The notes: a model not told the origin generated them from the letters alone. 64,000 nt of DNA from Gnetum montanum (GCA_015680685.1 MNCI01017947.1:204391-268390), one strand, 5' to 3'. Positions 12,689 to 25,842 are shown, numbered from the stretch's first letter. A program made the numbers and translations.

Positions 12689-12734
12689 GTGCTACTCACA
12701 GGTAGTCCCCAGGGTGGTACTCACAAGTAGTCTT
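12689..12734. repeat. Short two-copy duplication, period about 24 bp
   Basis: GGTGCTACTCACAGGTAGTC is followed shortly by GGTGGTACTCACAAGTAGTC. No function is apparent. Confidence 0.7.
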
Positions 12735-13896
12735 TGAACAAAAGTATTAGTAGACCTGATTTGTTATAAATTTGGTTAAGGCTTGAGGCTTAATTTCACT
12801 TTTGGAAATATTGGATTGAGTAACAAAAAGGTTTCATTTTATTGCTGTCATTTTGGTTGTTGCAGAAATTATGTCTGGCCAGATTATGGTTCTTGAGTAC
12901 GGAAATGGATTCAATGCCCTCCATACCTTTGCAAATTTTCTTGCTTCAGTTTAATGGTGATATTGCAATCTTCGCATTAACAATATTTTGGATTTACATT
13001 GTACTTGTTCTATATTTTACAATGTATTTTTATGATATATGAGATTTAATTTTAAAAAAAACTAATATATTTAAATTTCTCTATCACTTCCCTGGCTACA
13101 AACCCCGTCCCCACCTTTTCTTGATGCACACCTACCCAAACACATTCAGAATCATGAATCCTCGCTTCCACTAATCGGATTCTTTTGATGCATAGGGTTG
13201 AAGCTAAGATATTTCAGGTATCCAAGAGCAAGCAACATACGTATCTTGATTTGGAAAACACGAAGGGAACGAATACTGGGAATTTAATATAACGAAGAGA
13301 ATGCATATTCTAAATCATGCATCAGAATCCCAGAATGGGCATGTTACGTTGTGAATATCGGAAATATTTTTAACACTGCGACTTACGATTCATGAAGCGG
13401 CAGGTTCCCTTAACGCAATGAAAAAATTGAGTTGGGGAAGAGGCACGTAGTGTGACCCCTTTCTTGTCTCTCTGATTGGCATGGCCACATTGCAGACACT
13501 AAGACATTACAGGGCGTCTCACCTGCCATGAAACCCAACATTTCATGAACGGTTCAAATAAGTGACAACATCATTTTAAGGATAACATTGCTCGAGCATG
13601 GCTCTTACTCCCTAAAATCACCCGGAAGCAGACACAAAGAAAACGAAAATGGCGGTACAGTCACCTTTCCTTGTTCTTATGCTTGGGCATTCGGAAGTGG
13701 CCAACTTAAAAATCTAATATTCGTGAAACACTTCCACAACCTAAGTTCTGATCTTTCTACGGAAAGGATCTCCGAATGCCCCAATCAGCAGTTCAAGCAA
13801 AATGTCAGTGCCGCTATCGCGAAATCGTAAGAAACAATCAGAAAATATTTACGTGCTGACCTTGTTAAGACCGGCTTTTGATGGTGGCGACTTGCA

Positions 13897-16800
13897 CTAC
13901 ACGTACTGGTCATTACTCGTAGTTCCTTTCAAACTCTTGCTCAACCACATGGCAGTATCGCTTGAAGAAGCTGTACTGCGTCCAAATGGTTTCAAAACAA
14001 TGCCGAGCTCGTCTAATCTCTGTTGCTGTAGAAGCTGTGCACTGAGTTCCAGAAGACCTTCCAGAGCCTCTGCTTTCTGTTCAACAGATTTTGAATCAAG
14101 TCCCTTGGATCGGGAATAGAAATCTGATTCTCTGCTCGATGCTGCCGAGGCCTGGTGCTGATGATCCATTATGTGTTGGCTTGTAACTGTGGTTCCAGCA
14201 GGAACAGACAGAACGTCGAGATCGCCGTTCCCAAAATCAAGGAAGGAAGTGGCGTCTGTTCGTGCCGACTCGGATATTTTTGCAGAGTTCATACCGGAGT
14301 GCTCCGACCCAGACCCAATTCTGAAGGTGCTGTGTCTGATGACATGAATAACTTCATCAAAAGCAGGCTTCACCTGGATGGGAGCCAGCGGAGGAGGTTT
14401 GCTAATCTGTATGGTACATTTTTCCTGTGTTTTGTCACCGCTGGCATAATCCCGGTCCAAGACAGAATACGATGAAGCGTATTTCTCGAGCCTTTCTCTC
14501 GCCGAGGATGAGCCGGACGCGTTACCTCTCGTTGTTGTATCCAAGATTTTGTCACTCAGGGCCACGGAGAACTCTGCAATTCTGTCCAGTCTTGGAGCAT
14601 TCACCGAAACATCAGGCGACTTTAGTCCCTGGAGCCGAGCATAGCTGTACTTGTCGGAGTGATGCGATCTCAGGACTTTGCCCACGGAAGGAGATTCGGC
14701 AACTGCATTTCCAGATGCCTCGTTCCTGTCGCGATAGGAGGTGGCTCTGCTGTATGTTGATGAAGTTCTTGGAGTTGTAACAGATCTCCTGGTTTTGGGT
14801 GTTTCCAGTTCATCGTTGGCTGCCGCCACTGCTCTGGACGCTTCATGACGAGGGCTCCCTGCCGCAAGCGCAGAACGGAGACCTGACGACTTTGTAGGTA
14901 ATGGAAGAGACACACGACGAGAAGATGCAGGAGGAGCAGGACTCTGCATGCCTCCTAAATTATGCCAGCCATACTTGTTCTCTCCAGGTTCTGCCTTTGG
15001 CACCTTTCGGAAAAAATTAGATGCAGGTCAAAAGCCAGTAAACAAATAGTAATTACTAAACAGATAAATGATAAAAAAAAACAGCGTCTTAACATCAGAT
15101 CATAAATTATGTTTCATCCATTCCTCAAGAGAAGATTCGTGACTAGAATGTTTCATGCTTAAGAAACATAGGATTTCAGGATATATGATCTTACTGATTG
15201 TCGTGTGGGAGCAAGATTAGTTTTCTTTGGGGTCTCTGCTCTTAATTTTGGTGTGGTTGTCGCCTTGCTAGGAGTTCTAGGACTTCCAGTAGCGCCCAGG
15301 ATTCCCTTAGTAAGGTGAGCTGCCAGGTTAGCTGGCAAACGTTTCAGATCACTTTTAAACTTCTCTGCTCTGCGTGTTTGCTTTGTTTCCTCTGGTTCTG
15401 CTTGAGGTTCTGCAAATTGTACGATGCATCAGATGCTATGCGTAATCATTGAAGAACAAACGCTTTTCCAGATTGTTAATAAAGACATGCTGTTACCTTC
15501 GTCGCAGTCAATTTCGTCGGGAGTATTCTCCTGCAACTGATATTCCCTGGAATTTCCAAAATCAGGCGGCCCCGTGGGACTGGTCTGCTGGGCATTGCCG
15601 TAGCTTTCTTTGTCACTAAAGCTCTGGTTTTCGGTGTTCTCCTGTTCGGTATCATAGTCGACGTGATTACCTCTGTTAGATTGAAGAGGACGAGAGAGCC
15701 CGCACTGCATTTTGCATTTCATGACATACGGCTGAAGATGAGGATGCCTCAGCAGTTCACTCGCCTGCAGGAAATGCAGTATATCCCAATTTTCGTTGGC
15801 AAAACGAAAAGACTAATTTCTTAAAATTAGGTTCCTAAGCTTCAAAGACACAATTTACCGTTGGTCTGTTTTCGGGATTCTTTCTTAACATACTCTTTAT
15901 GATCCCTTTGCTGCAGAACAGATACAGTAACTTTAGAAACTGAATTTAAAAGAATTTTCGAACACCATACTTCGCTGAAATATTTAGGTTTACAAACACG
16001 ACCAGTCTCAGTCTCAGCATAAAAGCAGCAAAATATAGAAACGGGCGCAGTAGAATGTAACGTTTCTGGTTGTGTGGATGTAATTTATGTAGTTTATGTA
16101 GTTGAACCTACTATCTGGCTATAACATAATTAATGAAAACTTCCAATGCGATTTGTAATCCATGTGCCTGTTTATTATTTTCATAACCTGCTTTGTTTTG
16201 ATGCTCATTTTAAAGCAAATTATTTTGATGGAGAATAACAATGGAAATCACCAAATATGACTGATTGATTGAAAGGCTCGGGTAGTCTGGACTGCTATTT
16301 GCATTAAAGGGAATCTACGGAAACAATCGATATTATTGCACAGCAGATCCCTGAGATCTTTTCCATCGGTCTAGGTCATGGTAATAAAATTAGTTTCAGA
16401 CTATGATTTCAGGATCCTAGCCGATAAAGCCAAATAGCTACTTGGACCCATTGCCATGCTATTGCAAAGCTCACAGAAGCAGCTTTTTAATAGATCGATA
16501 GCAATATATGCTATCAAAGGAGAAAATTAAATCCAAGTGTTTCAAATTAAAACTTCCCTAGCACTCCTCAGAAATCTTAAATAAATATGTAAGCACTTGT
16601 ATTAGTGTTGGCAAGAAGGATTCCTTCAGGCTACGGTTTGTGGCGTCGGGTAGACAGCCAGCCATACAAAATTACTGCCAAATCTTTTCCATACTTCCTT
16701 CGGATCAACCCCCGGTGATGGAATAATCAGCATCGATGCAACCTCACAAACAGACAACGTTGGAAAAAAGAAAATACAAGGAACATGTCATAAAACCAAA

Positions 16801-19800
16801 TGCTAAGGAATTGTGCTTTAGAATTGATGGTTTAATGGACACCTGCGTATTCCACTTCTTAAATTAAAAAAGAAGTTTGGTTTTGCCCATTTACACGTGA
16901 ATGGCTTGACACACCATTTTCTTTTGATTCTTGAATCCTTGGTTATTTAACGTGAAGAGGTGTAATCTTTTCAAGATTCCAGAATCTTTCCACCCAATAT
17001 TCGTATTGGATTCACCCGTAGATTTAAGAAACCAAACACCACAATTCCAGATACATCTCCATTTTTACATGGTATAAAATTGGATTGTAAAAGTTTTAAA
17101 TAATGAATTACACGAGGACTAGCACTCTTTTCCATGACAGGCCATTTTCTATTCATAGTTGCCTACCAGATACCACTCTTATTTAACCCTCCGTACAGTT
17201 TAGCCTATAGGCATGTCTGCCATAAACAGTGATGGAGCTGAGCTATGCCATATCTCTGTTAATTGGATCAATCCTCACTTTGTATTATACAATCCAAAAA
17301 TGTCATGAAAAATCTTTGTATTGCGTGTTTTAAACTGTACCAAACCCATAACTAACTTTTAATAATTGCAACAAATACAGGACAATAATGCAGAGAAATA
17401 CGGTTTAAAAACTCAGAAACTTGGTAAATTTGAGGAACTAACTTAACAAAAATGCACATGAAAGAAGAAAGCGAATAATTTCTTGAATGCAAGACCAGTT
17501 CCAAGGAAAATAGTATTTCTTATAAAAAGTTAAATACCCTTCTGAAACCACTTACAAAGCGCTGGAGTACATGCTTGGTAAAGGCCCTATAGTGGACTTA
17601 TTAATTTTGCTAATCAAACCTTGCATATCCTGAGAAGCAAAAGAAAGTGTTAAGGCATAAAAGAAATCGATTTTCAACCAACAGATGCTAGAATAATTTG
17701 CACTCTACACTGCACCATTGTAACCAATTCCTTGCAAATTATACTATTATTCCACTTTAACTCGGTATGCTTCATGGAAAGATACATCAAATTATAATGT
17801 TAATTAGATTCTAGGATGAGGCCTATTGTAGAATTACAGTGTTTCAAACAAAACAGATATCAATTTACGGATCATCAATTTACAAAACAGTTCATTCAAA
17901 TATCAAATGTAAAATGAACAAATGGCATAAAACATAACGCTTTAAATCATGAAGGTGCTTTAACAAATAAACTATATTGTATGTGTAAAAGCATCCAATC
18001 ATATCAGTTAATACATTTGAAATAAACATTGCAAGTTACTATTTGAACAGTTCTGGTAAATTTTGCAACTACTACTTTGTCAGCTTTTTCTAAGAGGGAT
18101 TAATGAATCCTGCTGCCATTCTCAAGCCGCTGCTCGATGGAAGACGGAATCATACTGGACATCTACAGTTTCCATGAATGAGAGCCAACCACTACGCAAA
18201 AGCCAAACTATGATCAACTTCCTTACAATATTTCTAGTACAATGTATTTGTTCTAACACATAACAGATAGCTATTAAAAAGGCCGCCTTTTTTTCCTGAA
18301 AATAACTTTAAAATATAAATGCTAAGCTTTCAATCATTTGAACATATATTTTAACTTAACACCTGTGTTGTTGCAATCCTTAAAAGAATCTTAAATCACT
18401 AAGGTGTTGCTTGCTTATGCCTTATAGCCTAAGTTACAGGTTCAATCCCAAATAGTTAAACTAAAATGAACAGACATTGTGCAAAATATAAAGGTTGAAA
18501 TTAAACTGTCTAATAGATCTGTAGCTTCTCCACTTGGATATAATAAAACAGCTCGGTTTTATTTTTGCAATACACAGTCAAAACAATTTGTTAGATTTCA
18601 GCATAAAAAATGTTGTGTTTCCCTTGATCATTAAGTGGGATTGAAAATCATAGATCTCTCTCACCCAATACTTGCATGCTGCTGATTAAGAAACCAAGTA
18701 GTTAGTAGATTACAACCTTGTCAACGGAATATTAGAGATCTTATGAAATTCTGTGTCTTTATATGTTAGCAAACAACTAAGCTACTAGTTAAGGAATGGG
18801 TCCACCAATAGCTTGCACAGTCTTGCCTGTGGCATAGCGAGGTTTCCATCCCTTGTCAACAACTATAAGTTGCCACTTACAAAGTGATCATCCACACCTT
18901 GAAAGTCATTACAAGAGCCAAAGGTTAATAATAACCCTCATTTAGCAACTTGACCAGGGCTGACAACTTTGTCAGTATCTGGGTATTATTGTTTATTTAA
19001 CCCTAAGTGAATAGCATTAAAAAAAAAGCATCTAGCTGACTCCATGTAGTTAGGATAAGGCTAGGGTGCTGATGATGATAACTTTATTGGTAGCCACTAC
19101 AGCTTTTTTCTAGCCTCTTGCTTTATGCTAGGGAATAATCAATAGCCAGCAAAATCAAAAAAGCCCCAACAACATAAAGCATCTGACAATGTCCATATGG
19201 CTTTACTCAATTTTGAAACAAATATACATCAAGGTGATTTTTAACACAGATAAAACATCGTCTCAAAGGCAGCTTGAATTTGGAACTTACTGATTGATAA
19301 ACCAACAAATTAACAATTCCACTACCTAGGATCAATCCTTCAATTAGATAGTGAAATTGATAAAGATATAAGAACTAGAATTGAGCCAAGATTATCAAAA
19401 TGGAGATAGGCTAGTGGTGTTCTATGTGATAAAAAAACACCAATAAAACTGAAGTGGAAATTTAACAAGACAGCAATTAGACCTGCTTTCTTCTATGGTG
19501 CTGAATGTTGGGCATTACAAAAGAGGAATGAATAACAAATCAGTGTGGCAGAAACATGAATGCTAGGGTGGATGTTAAATGTCACTAGAAGAGATAAAAT
19601 GCATAATACAGACATTAGAGGTAGAGGAAGACTTGGAGTAGCTTCTTTTTCAGATAAGCTATAACAATGGTGGCTTAGATAGTTTGGAAATGTGCAAAGA
19701 AAATCAGACAATGAGTCTATAAAAAAAGGTTGCTACATCACTATTCTAAGAAAGCCACTGAAAGTAAGACCAAAAAAGATAGGGAAAAACAATTGAAGAT

Positions 19801-22526
19801 GATTTGAAGAAACTGCCAATAATCAAAGATCTAGCTCTTCATAGAGGCAAATGGCAGAAAAGAACTCATGTAGCCAACCCCATTTTGTTAGAACAAGGCT
19901 AAGATGATGATGATGATGAACAAATTAACAATTGAGCTAGCCCCCTCATTGCCCTGAACTTTCATTTAGACATAGTTCAGTAGAAGACTTTCTTGTCAAC
20001 CAAAGTTAGGTTCAATGCTGGTGGAAAATGGCAAGTTATACGGATTTAAAATCAGAAAATATGAACGAGGAATAAGCTTATGTTCATATTAACCTAAACA
20101 TTTCAATATTTCAAATTCGGAATATCCTCAAAGTAGGCAAATACATTGCACCTGAAATTTTTTAGAAAAAAAATATCAAAATTGACAAACTTACAAATGC
20201 CTTAAATGCTGGCCTGTGTGCAGTCATCTCATACAGACAACACCCTGCAGTCATAAAATTGATGATTAGACTATAAAACACGGTATTCTGTTTTTCATCT
20301 ATATTTCTCATCATTTAAAGAGAAGCTTACCTAATGACCAAATATCAGATTTAAAGCCATAGGGGATATCAGCAAGAAGTTCAGGGCACATATAATTTGG
20401 AGTTCCAACAACCTGCGAGTAGGCAACTAGACATCATGAATGATAAGAATACAACTAATCCAGACATTACACGATCCACGGGACCATTTTCAGGTGCTCC
20501 TCTTTGTACAGAAAGTGTCTAATAAATACCAATTCTTTCTATATTGAACAATAAAGGAACAGTAGTTTAAACGTTGAGAAGTAAGGAGACATTGGCATAA
20601 AATACATGATAGATCTTGGTATGACTAAAGATTTGGCCATGGCCTGACAAGAATCAAGAAGAACTAATTAAAAAACCCAAATAAATAGGATAAAAAGGCT
20701 ATTCAATGATAAGGAAAATAAAAATGAACTATTGAAACTTACCGAGGATGTGAGGTCATCGGGATTTAACCTCTTTGCTAATCCAAAATCTCCTGTAAAA
20801 TTTTCAAGGGATTCAGAGAGGTTTCTATGGCATAATAAACAAAGCCAGCATTTACGACTAATGGGTTGAGATGAATCCTTCTATCTGGGAATGAATAGGA
20901 ACTACTTACCAAGACGAATATCTTGTTCCTTTGTCAAGAAAATATTTGAACACTGAAACAAACAGCAAAACTGTTACAAATTATAACCAAAATTGACCCT
21001 GCAACTACGGTCCATTAAATACCAAATATACAGATCCTACTTGGTTCACAAACCTTTAAATCCCGGTGAAGTATATGGTTCGAATGCAGGTAATCCACAG
21101 CTAATAGAAGTTGTACAAACCATTTGCAAAGTTTCTGTAGTTACAGAATTCATTACATCCCAGACATTTAGACAAATTTTAAAAGAATTCAATCATAAGT
21201 TTTATAATGTTAAGTTGCTGAAGAAAAACTAACAAAAAATATGAAGAAATACAGGTGACAAAGAACTAACATCTTCCCGAAAGTAAAGCCCATTGGTCTT
21301 TTTAATGGTTTCCGACCTGTTGAATTCATCCTCAATCATTATGCATTATGCATTTTTAAAGCAGTTTACAGCATTAGCTGCATGGGCTAGCATTGTTCGT
21401 AAAGAAAATCAACCAAATCACTTACATGTCACCCCCTTCACAATATGCAATGACAATGCACACATAGCAACCCTGCAAAAATAATCAACCCGTGACACAT
21501 TGAAATGCTAGTCAATGGAATGTTGTCAGCCTGTTATCTCAACTATCTAATCAAATTCAGTAGCATAGTTTAATTTTCTTGAAATACTCGTAAAATATAT
21601 TAAAAATTGAAAAATATGAAAGCATACACACAGGACACCGGAATAACATTCATTGAAACTGAAACCGGAGGTTTTATTTTGTCCAGACCCAAAGGATCTA
21701 TTGGACAGTCAATACATTCATGCGATGAAAACCAAAAAATTGACTCAACAAAGTGTCTAACCACCACTAGACGTAACAAAACTAAATTATACAATTTGTT
21801 GGTAGAAATATTATATTTTTGCTTCAAATGTTCAATGACATGGCAACTAAGAAAATCATGCTAATTACCTATAATTACATAAAAGCAAACAAAATATAAA
21901 TGGTTGCATGTCTTTATAAGCGCTTAATCAAAATTTAGAGTCTAATGCCCCAGATAGGCTGAAATAATTACACACCTTCTCAACCCATGACTCCTTGTAC
22001 TCCACGATGAAAGGATGGCGCACTTTAGATAGGAGAGCCATCTGCAGAGCAAACGTCCAAGTGTTCAAAGGAATGGATGATCAAAACCAATCTCTCCCAG
22101 AGAAAGGCATACACTCCAAATTAACTTAAGTAAACTAACATCATTGTGTCTTAAGGGAACATACGTTTTCACCTCCTCGAGATCAATAAAAGGAAAAAAG
22201 TAATCCTGTGCCCTCAAAAAATCTTCCTAGACTTGTTTCTTGAAATGAAAAACAGAATTTCGTAGTGAGAATGAGAAACAAGCATCCGCATACCTCTTGA
22301 TGTGCAGAGCGACGGCATCTGTCTGTCTGACGAGCAAGGCGAATTTTTTTCAAAACATACCTGTAATAACAAGAGACATCACTCAAATGTTAAATGTATT
22401 ATTGCTTTAAAAACATTTAAAAGAATCAGACTCTACCTACTTTTTCTTCTCAATCTTATGATGTACAAGAATTGCGCAGCCGAAAGCTCCCTTGCCAATT
22501 TGCTCCATGACCTCATAGTTATCCAT
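13897..22526 (-). CDS. NEK: NIMA-related (NEK) serine/threonine protein kinase, fifteen exons
   Basis: Encodes a plant NEK kinase of 777 aa. The family phosphorylates Ser/Thr and is linked to microtubule organisation and directional cell growth. Exons in reading order: 22526-22441, 22360-22294, 22041-21976, 21472-21426, 21316-21271, 21134-21054, 20952-20910, 20792-20743, 20412-20331, 20244-20195, 17629-17556, 15910-15859, 15764-15497, 15409-15195, 15003-13897. All introns are GT-AG and all phases agree. The kinase domain covers about residues 4-258: glycine loop IGKGAFG (10-16), K33 (beta-3 lysine), E51 (helix C), HRD 127-129, DFG 147-149, GTPNYMCPE 165-173. All catalytic residues are present. 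The tail is long, low-complexity and basic. Residues about 719-769 contain [20 protein letters not shown] and a VLKPFG segment, a conserved C-terminal block of plant NEK1-4-type kinases. Length exceeds Arabidopsis NEK1-4 (about 555-612 aa, from memory) because of the tail. Exact NEK number is not assignable. Confidence 0.95.
15911..17555 (-). other. Intron 11 of the NEK gene (1.6 kb)
   Basis: Sits inside the kinase domain between the SMYSSA segment and the [13 protein letters not shown] segment. It is AT-rich and I recognise no gene or element in it. Exons on both sides splice in phase 2. Confidence 0.8.
18398..18450 (+). repeat. tRNA-like (SINE-type) segment
   Basis: Carries AAGGTGTTGCTTGCTTATG and, about 30 bases on, TTACAGGTTCAATCCC, the second matching a tRNA B-box. 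It resembles the segments at 477-645 and 3008-3128 in the opposite orientation. No intact tRNA fold is visible. Confidence 0.3.
19030..19075 (+). repeat. Isolated RTE-like 3' tail
   Basis: The words CTCCATGTAGTTAGGATAAG and GGCTAGGGTGCTGATGATGAT resemble the extreme 3' end of the RTE copy that finishes at 19918 (CTCATGTAGCC, AAGGCTAAGATGATGATG). It is probably the stub of another, very short insertion. Confidence 0.4.
19319..19918 (+). mobile_element. RTE-like non-LTR retrotransposon, 5'-truncated
   Basis: The + strand encodes the 3' end of an RTE-type ORF: a [12 protein letters not shown]-like stretch with stops, then [14 protein letters not shown] at about 19490, [19 protein letters not shown], and finally the CATGTAGCCAACCCCATTTT sequence and a GATGATGATGATGATG tail. 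The 15-bp direct repeat AACAAATTAACAATT at 19304-19318 and 19919-19933 is the target-site duplication. It is antisense to the kinase gene and belongs to the same family as 8330-9357. It is too short and mutated to move. Confidence 0.9.
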
Positions 22527-25500
22527 TTTTGATTCCATGATTACTCAAATAAAAACACGCCTTACGCTGCAGCTGAAGCACCTTGGTTGACAATCGCTTT
22601 TCAAAGTGTCGCATGCAGCAGGCAATGAGTTTGGTAATTTAGCACTCCATTTTCCAGGTCACATAGAAGCGCCTTTGAAAGCCTAGTATCCTGCAGTACC
22701 GAAGTATGAATCATTAATATTCCAGACCCTTACGTCACAGGAGACAACAAAGTCAAAGTTTTTCAGCCTACGAGGATCGCATCGAATAATGTCGTTGCAG
22801 AACTCTGCTTGTACCCAAATTTTAGATGCCAGTATTAAGGAAGTGATCCCAGGATGAAAATAGCGGTAACAGTTGTGATAAGGGTTTGGAGCTCGAAAAT
22901 GTTTTCGGCTGGGCCTGACAATATATCTGAAAGCCCAAATCTCAGCTTACATTGAAATTTCCACGATTGACGGCCCAGGCGTACTTACAGTTTAAATAAA
23001 CAATAATTGAACTGCAGAGGTGACGTCGCAAGGCAAAGCAACTTTCCTTTACAGGTAGAAGAAATGTCGCTCCCAGAATAGTATGCATGGTTAGTTTTCA
23101 AAATCGAAACTTCATTTCTGTTCCTACAATGTTGGTGAAGTTCGTGTTCGGCGAAAAAGGTATTCGTGCTGGAACCAACAGAAAAAGGAAGGAAATCTGT
23201 GGAGTACCTTTTAAGCGTTGAATCCGCGCTCATACGCGTGACAATGATTTATCGACAAAACAAAGCACATGAAACGAACCACCATGGCAAGTAAAGGAAA
23301 ATGACCGAATAGCAAATTTGAAAGACCGGATAGCCACATAGTCCCCACTGAGCGAATTGACAACCATAAACGTGTTCCTGAATGACGACCAGGCTGAATG
23401 TACGTATACTGATTTAACTTCTACAGTTAGAGCCCCACAAAGACGCACAGATCTCCTTGAACATGGGGAAACTTAGACATTTCCGCCATTTCCGCCATTT
23501 CCGCAAATGCCAATCAACGGTTAAAACAACTATTGCATATAAAACACAAATTTCCATGATAACAGTGCCCTATACATGCCAGAACCAAATAAGAGAAGAT
23601 TTTCCCTTCAGCAAAATCATTGCGTAAACTCTGCGTTCTTCAAGAAAGAAACTAGTGTTCTTGTCCGTCGCTTAAAGGAAGAATCAATTCTCAAGCATCT
23701 ACTTAACGTTACTTTCTAATAAAAATCGCTTAAATGCCAGAAAAAGAAGCCGAAAAATAGAAATCTATGGTATCTAAAACACTTCATAAATTTTAGCAGA
23801 AAGAACCAACCTTGCAAATTTTCGATTTTCCATGAATATAAAATTCTGGAAACAAAGCAAAAAAATTTTCAAATTTCCCATACTCAAAAAAACGACACTG
23901 TGCGCTAAATAGATAAGACGTTAAACGCCCGCAGTAAAACCTGGAGATATGATAAACTTCGATGATTTGGCGATCCGGTAAGACTTCCTCTCTGTGTGAA
24001 CATTCCGCTTCCGAAGCCGTGAATAAGTGAAAAAAGAGAACCGTAGCGCGGAAATCACACTTCAAGCTTCAAAATGTAGATAGGATGTCTGAGTACCTTG
24101 CTTGACAGAGATCAGGAATGACAGGAAAGAAAATTCGAAAAAAAGCTTAACAATGTACCTTTCGTATCTGCTCAAGTTCAACTACCGCAGCAGCAAAAGA
24201 CGCATTACGATTCCAGCATCTAAATTTCTGATGGCTAAACTAAAGGGACAAAAGCACGCTTCTGACGCTTGGAGCACGGGAGCTTTCGCGAAACGCCAGA
24301 CGAGGTAGTCATAGTCTCCTCGAAATTCTTCCTCCCTGCGCAGTCTGTATGCTATATCCGAAATAAAAAAATAGTCAACACGCTCTCAAACGCGTCAGGA
24401 AGAACAAAGAGTTTTCCGCCAAACCCTGGCACATTCAACGCCGTTCAAATATAAAGCCTTCTCGGACAAGAAAAAGCAGCTTACAAACCCACAGTCCTCT
24501 TACAAACTCAAATGCCAGAAGATATTGTCCAGCATACAACGAAAGCTTCACGAATACGATCTTCTCAACTTAAAAATCATTATCGATCCTCCTCCTCCTT
24601 AATGACGGTCCATTTTAGCGCTGCAGAGGCCACAGTTTTGACTTACGGAATCCACGGTCCCACATCCGGCGCCGGCGGAGTCAAAGGCCTTCATGGCCGG
24701 CAGCAGAAACAAAAACAACGCAACAGAAATTTCCTCCACTGCAACCGAATTTTTATTTCTCCTGGATATACCCCGACGAATCTGTGGAAGAAGCACGGCC
24801 GGCAACATGAAATAATAATAATAACGGAGCGAAACAAAATATCGACACATCGCACGTTGCATAAGTACTCACACATTCCTTACTTTTTCTTCAGGATAAC
24901 TCTCACTTTCCTCTTTCTGTTTCTCTGAGAGATGTTTTCACTGCAAGTGCAGAGAAAACATCCGCCTCTTCTTCCTCGTCCTCATTCTCATTCCATAATC
25001 CACCATTGCCTGCACAAAACGGCAAGCAGCTTTCGAAATAGAAAACTCGAGATTCAGGATGGATTAAGCAACAAAAGCAAAGCAATCTTGAATTGTCGGA
25101 GGAGCAGCAACCCTGGAATTAGGCGCGCAATCAATATTGAATTGGAAAAGCGGGGCCAAGCAGGCATGGCCGCGTTACTGAAATAAGGAGGCGCCACATT
25201 CACGTGGACTCTGAGCAGCAACAAAACAAAGCAAAGCAAAGCAAAAGCAAAGGCAAGAGCAGGCGAGGCGTTGACGACGTGGAGCCCAAACCACAGACGA
25301 TGCGACGGCACAAACACAAAATACAGGCCACCACTATTCCATTCCGTTCCGTTCATGCCAACCTTAAACCTTTGCTTTGCTGCAATTTAATAGTGTGTCC
25401 CGCACAAAGTTATGAGGGCCACGTCACAGACGAGACATGCCCTTGCAACTTTCCATGTCATGATTTTCCCCTTTTCTTTTTTTACATTTTCATGATTGAT
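22527..25500 (-). promoter_or_regulatory. 5' leader and probable promoter region of the NEK gene
   Basis: No protein gene is recognisable on either strand. The sequence is richer in G+C and CpG than the rest of the window, especially 23.9-25.4 kb, as expected of an unmethylated promoter. A strong splice donor on the - strand (GGATTCC then GTAAGT, exon end at 24647) could end a non-coding leader exon that joins an acceptor shortly before the ATG at 22526. That splice is inference. Other visible items are a triple TTTCCGCCA-type repeat at 23480-23505 and an AAAGC-rich run at about 25220-25250. Confidence 0.45.
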
Positions 25501-25842
25501 TAACTGAAAAGGCACCGCCCCCTCGCGATCATTTTTCTTTTTTGGTATTTATCGCTCCCACGTCCTCCACCCATACGTGGATTATTTTGATGCTTGTTTT
25601 CCGTGTTAGATAAGGAGTTTGCATAAAGCCAGCATTGTTATATTTTATTATGGCTTAAGGCTTCTATCTTGTGCTAAGCATGAATGTGATGATGATGGTG
25701 GATGACCCTGGCTCTGTTACCGTCGCCAAAATGATAACCAAATGTTCACAAAATTTTTTTCCTTACATTACACTCTACTTAAACCGGGTCACCAAATGTC
25801 TGCCATACAAAAGATCATTTCGCTAGCTTTAGTTAGCCGTTA
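25501..25842. other. Intergenic sequence, nothing recognised
   Basis: Transition from the GC-richer NEK upstream region to repeat-filled DNA. The segment around 25640-25700 ends in GATGATGATGG and may be another decayed LINE tail, but the match is too weak to call. Confidence 0.4.

Larger units (their letters stand above)
10028..13896. other. Spacer between two convergent genes
   Basis: It holds the 3' untranslated sequence of the ArfGAP gene on the left and that of the NEK gene on the right, whose ends I cannot fix. No further gene is recognisable. The middle carries six separate two-copy tandem duplications of different unit length, listed individually. Confidence 0.7.
17630..20194 (-). 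other. Intron 10 of the NEK gene (2.6 kb), carrying an RTE LINE
   Basis: The longest intron of the kinase gene. It holds an RTE fragment with target-site duplication at 19319-19918, a second RTE-like 3' tail at about 19030-19075 and a tRNA-like segment at 18398-18450. The remaining sequence is AT-rich and unrecognised. Confidence 0.85.

Noticed and set aside
13588-14780. Several + strand open frames opposite the last NEK exon
   Set aside because: They are antisense shadows of the kinase tail, whose own frame splices cleanly to fourteen upstream exons.
22985-23448. Two open frames on the - strand upstream of the NEK start
   Set aside because: Neither shows a family motif, and no splice or phase relation links them to the kinase.
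24512-24928. 138-codon open frame on the + strand in the NEK upstream region
   Set aside because: No recognisable domain and a low-complexity hydrophobic end. It lies opposite a probable leader exon in a GC-rich zone where stops are rarer by chance.
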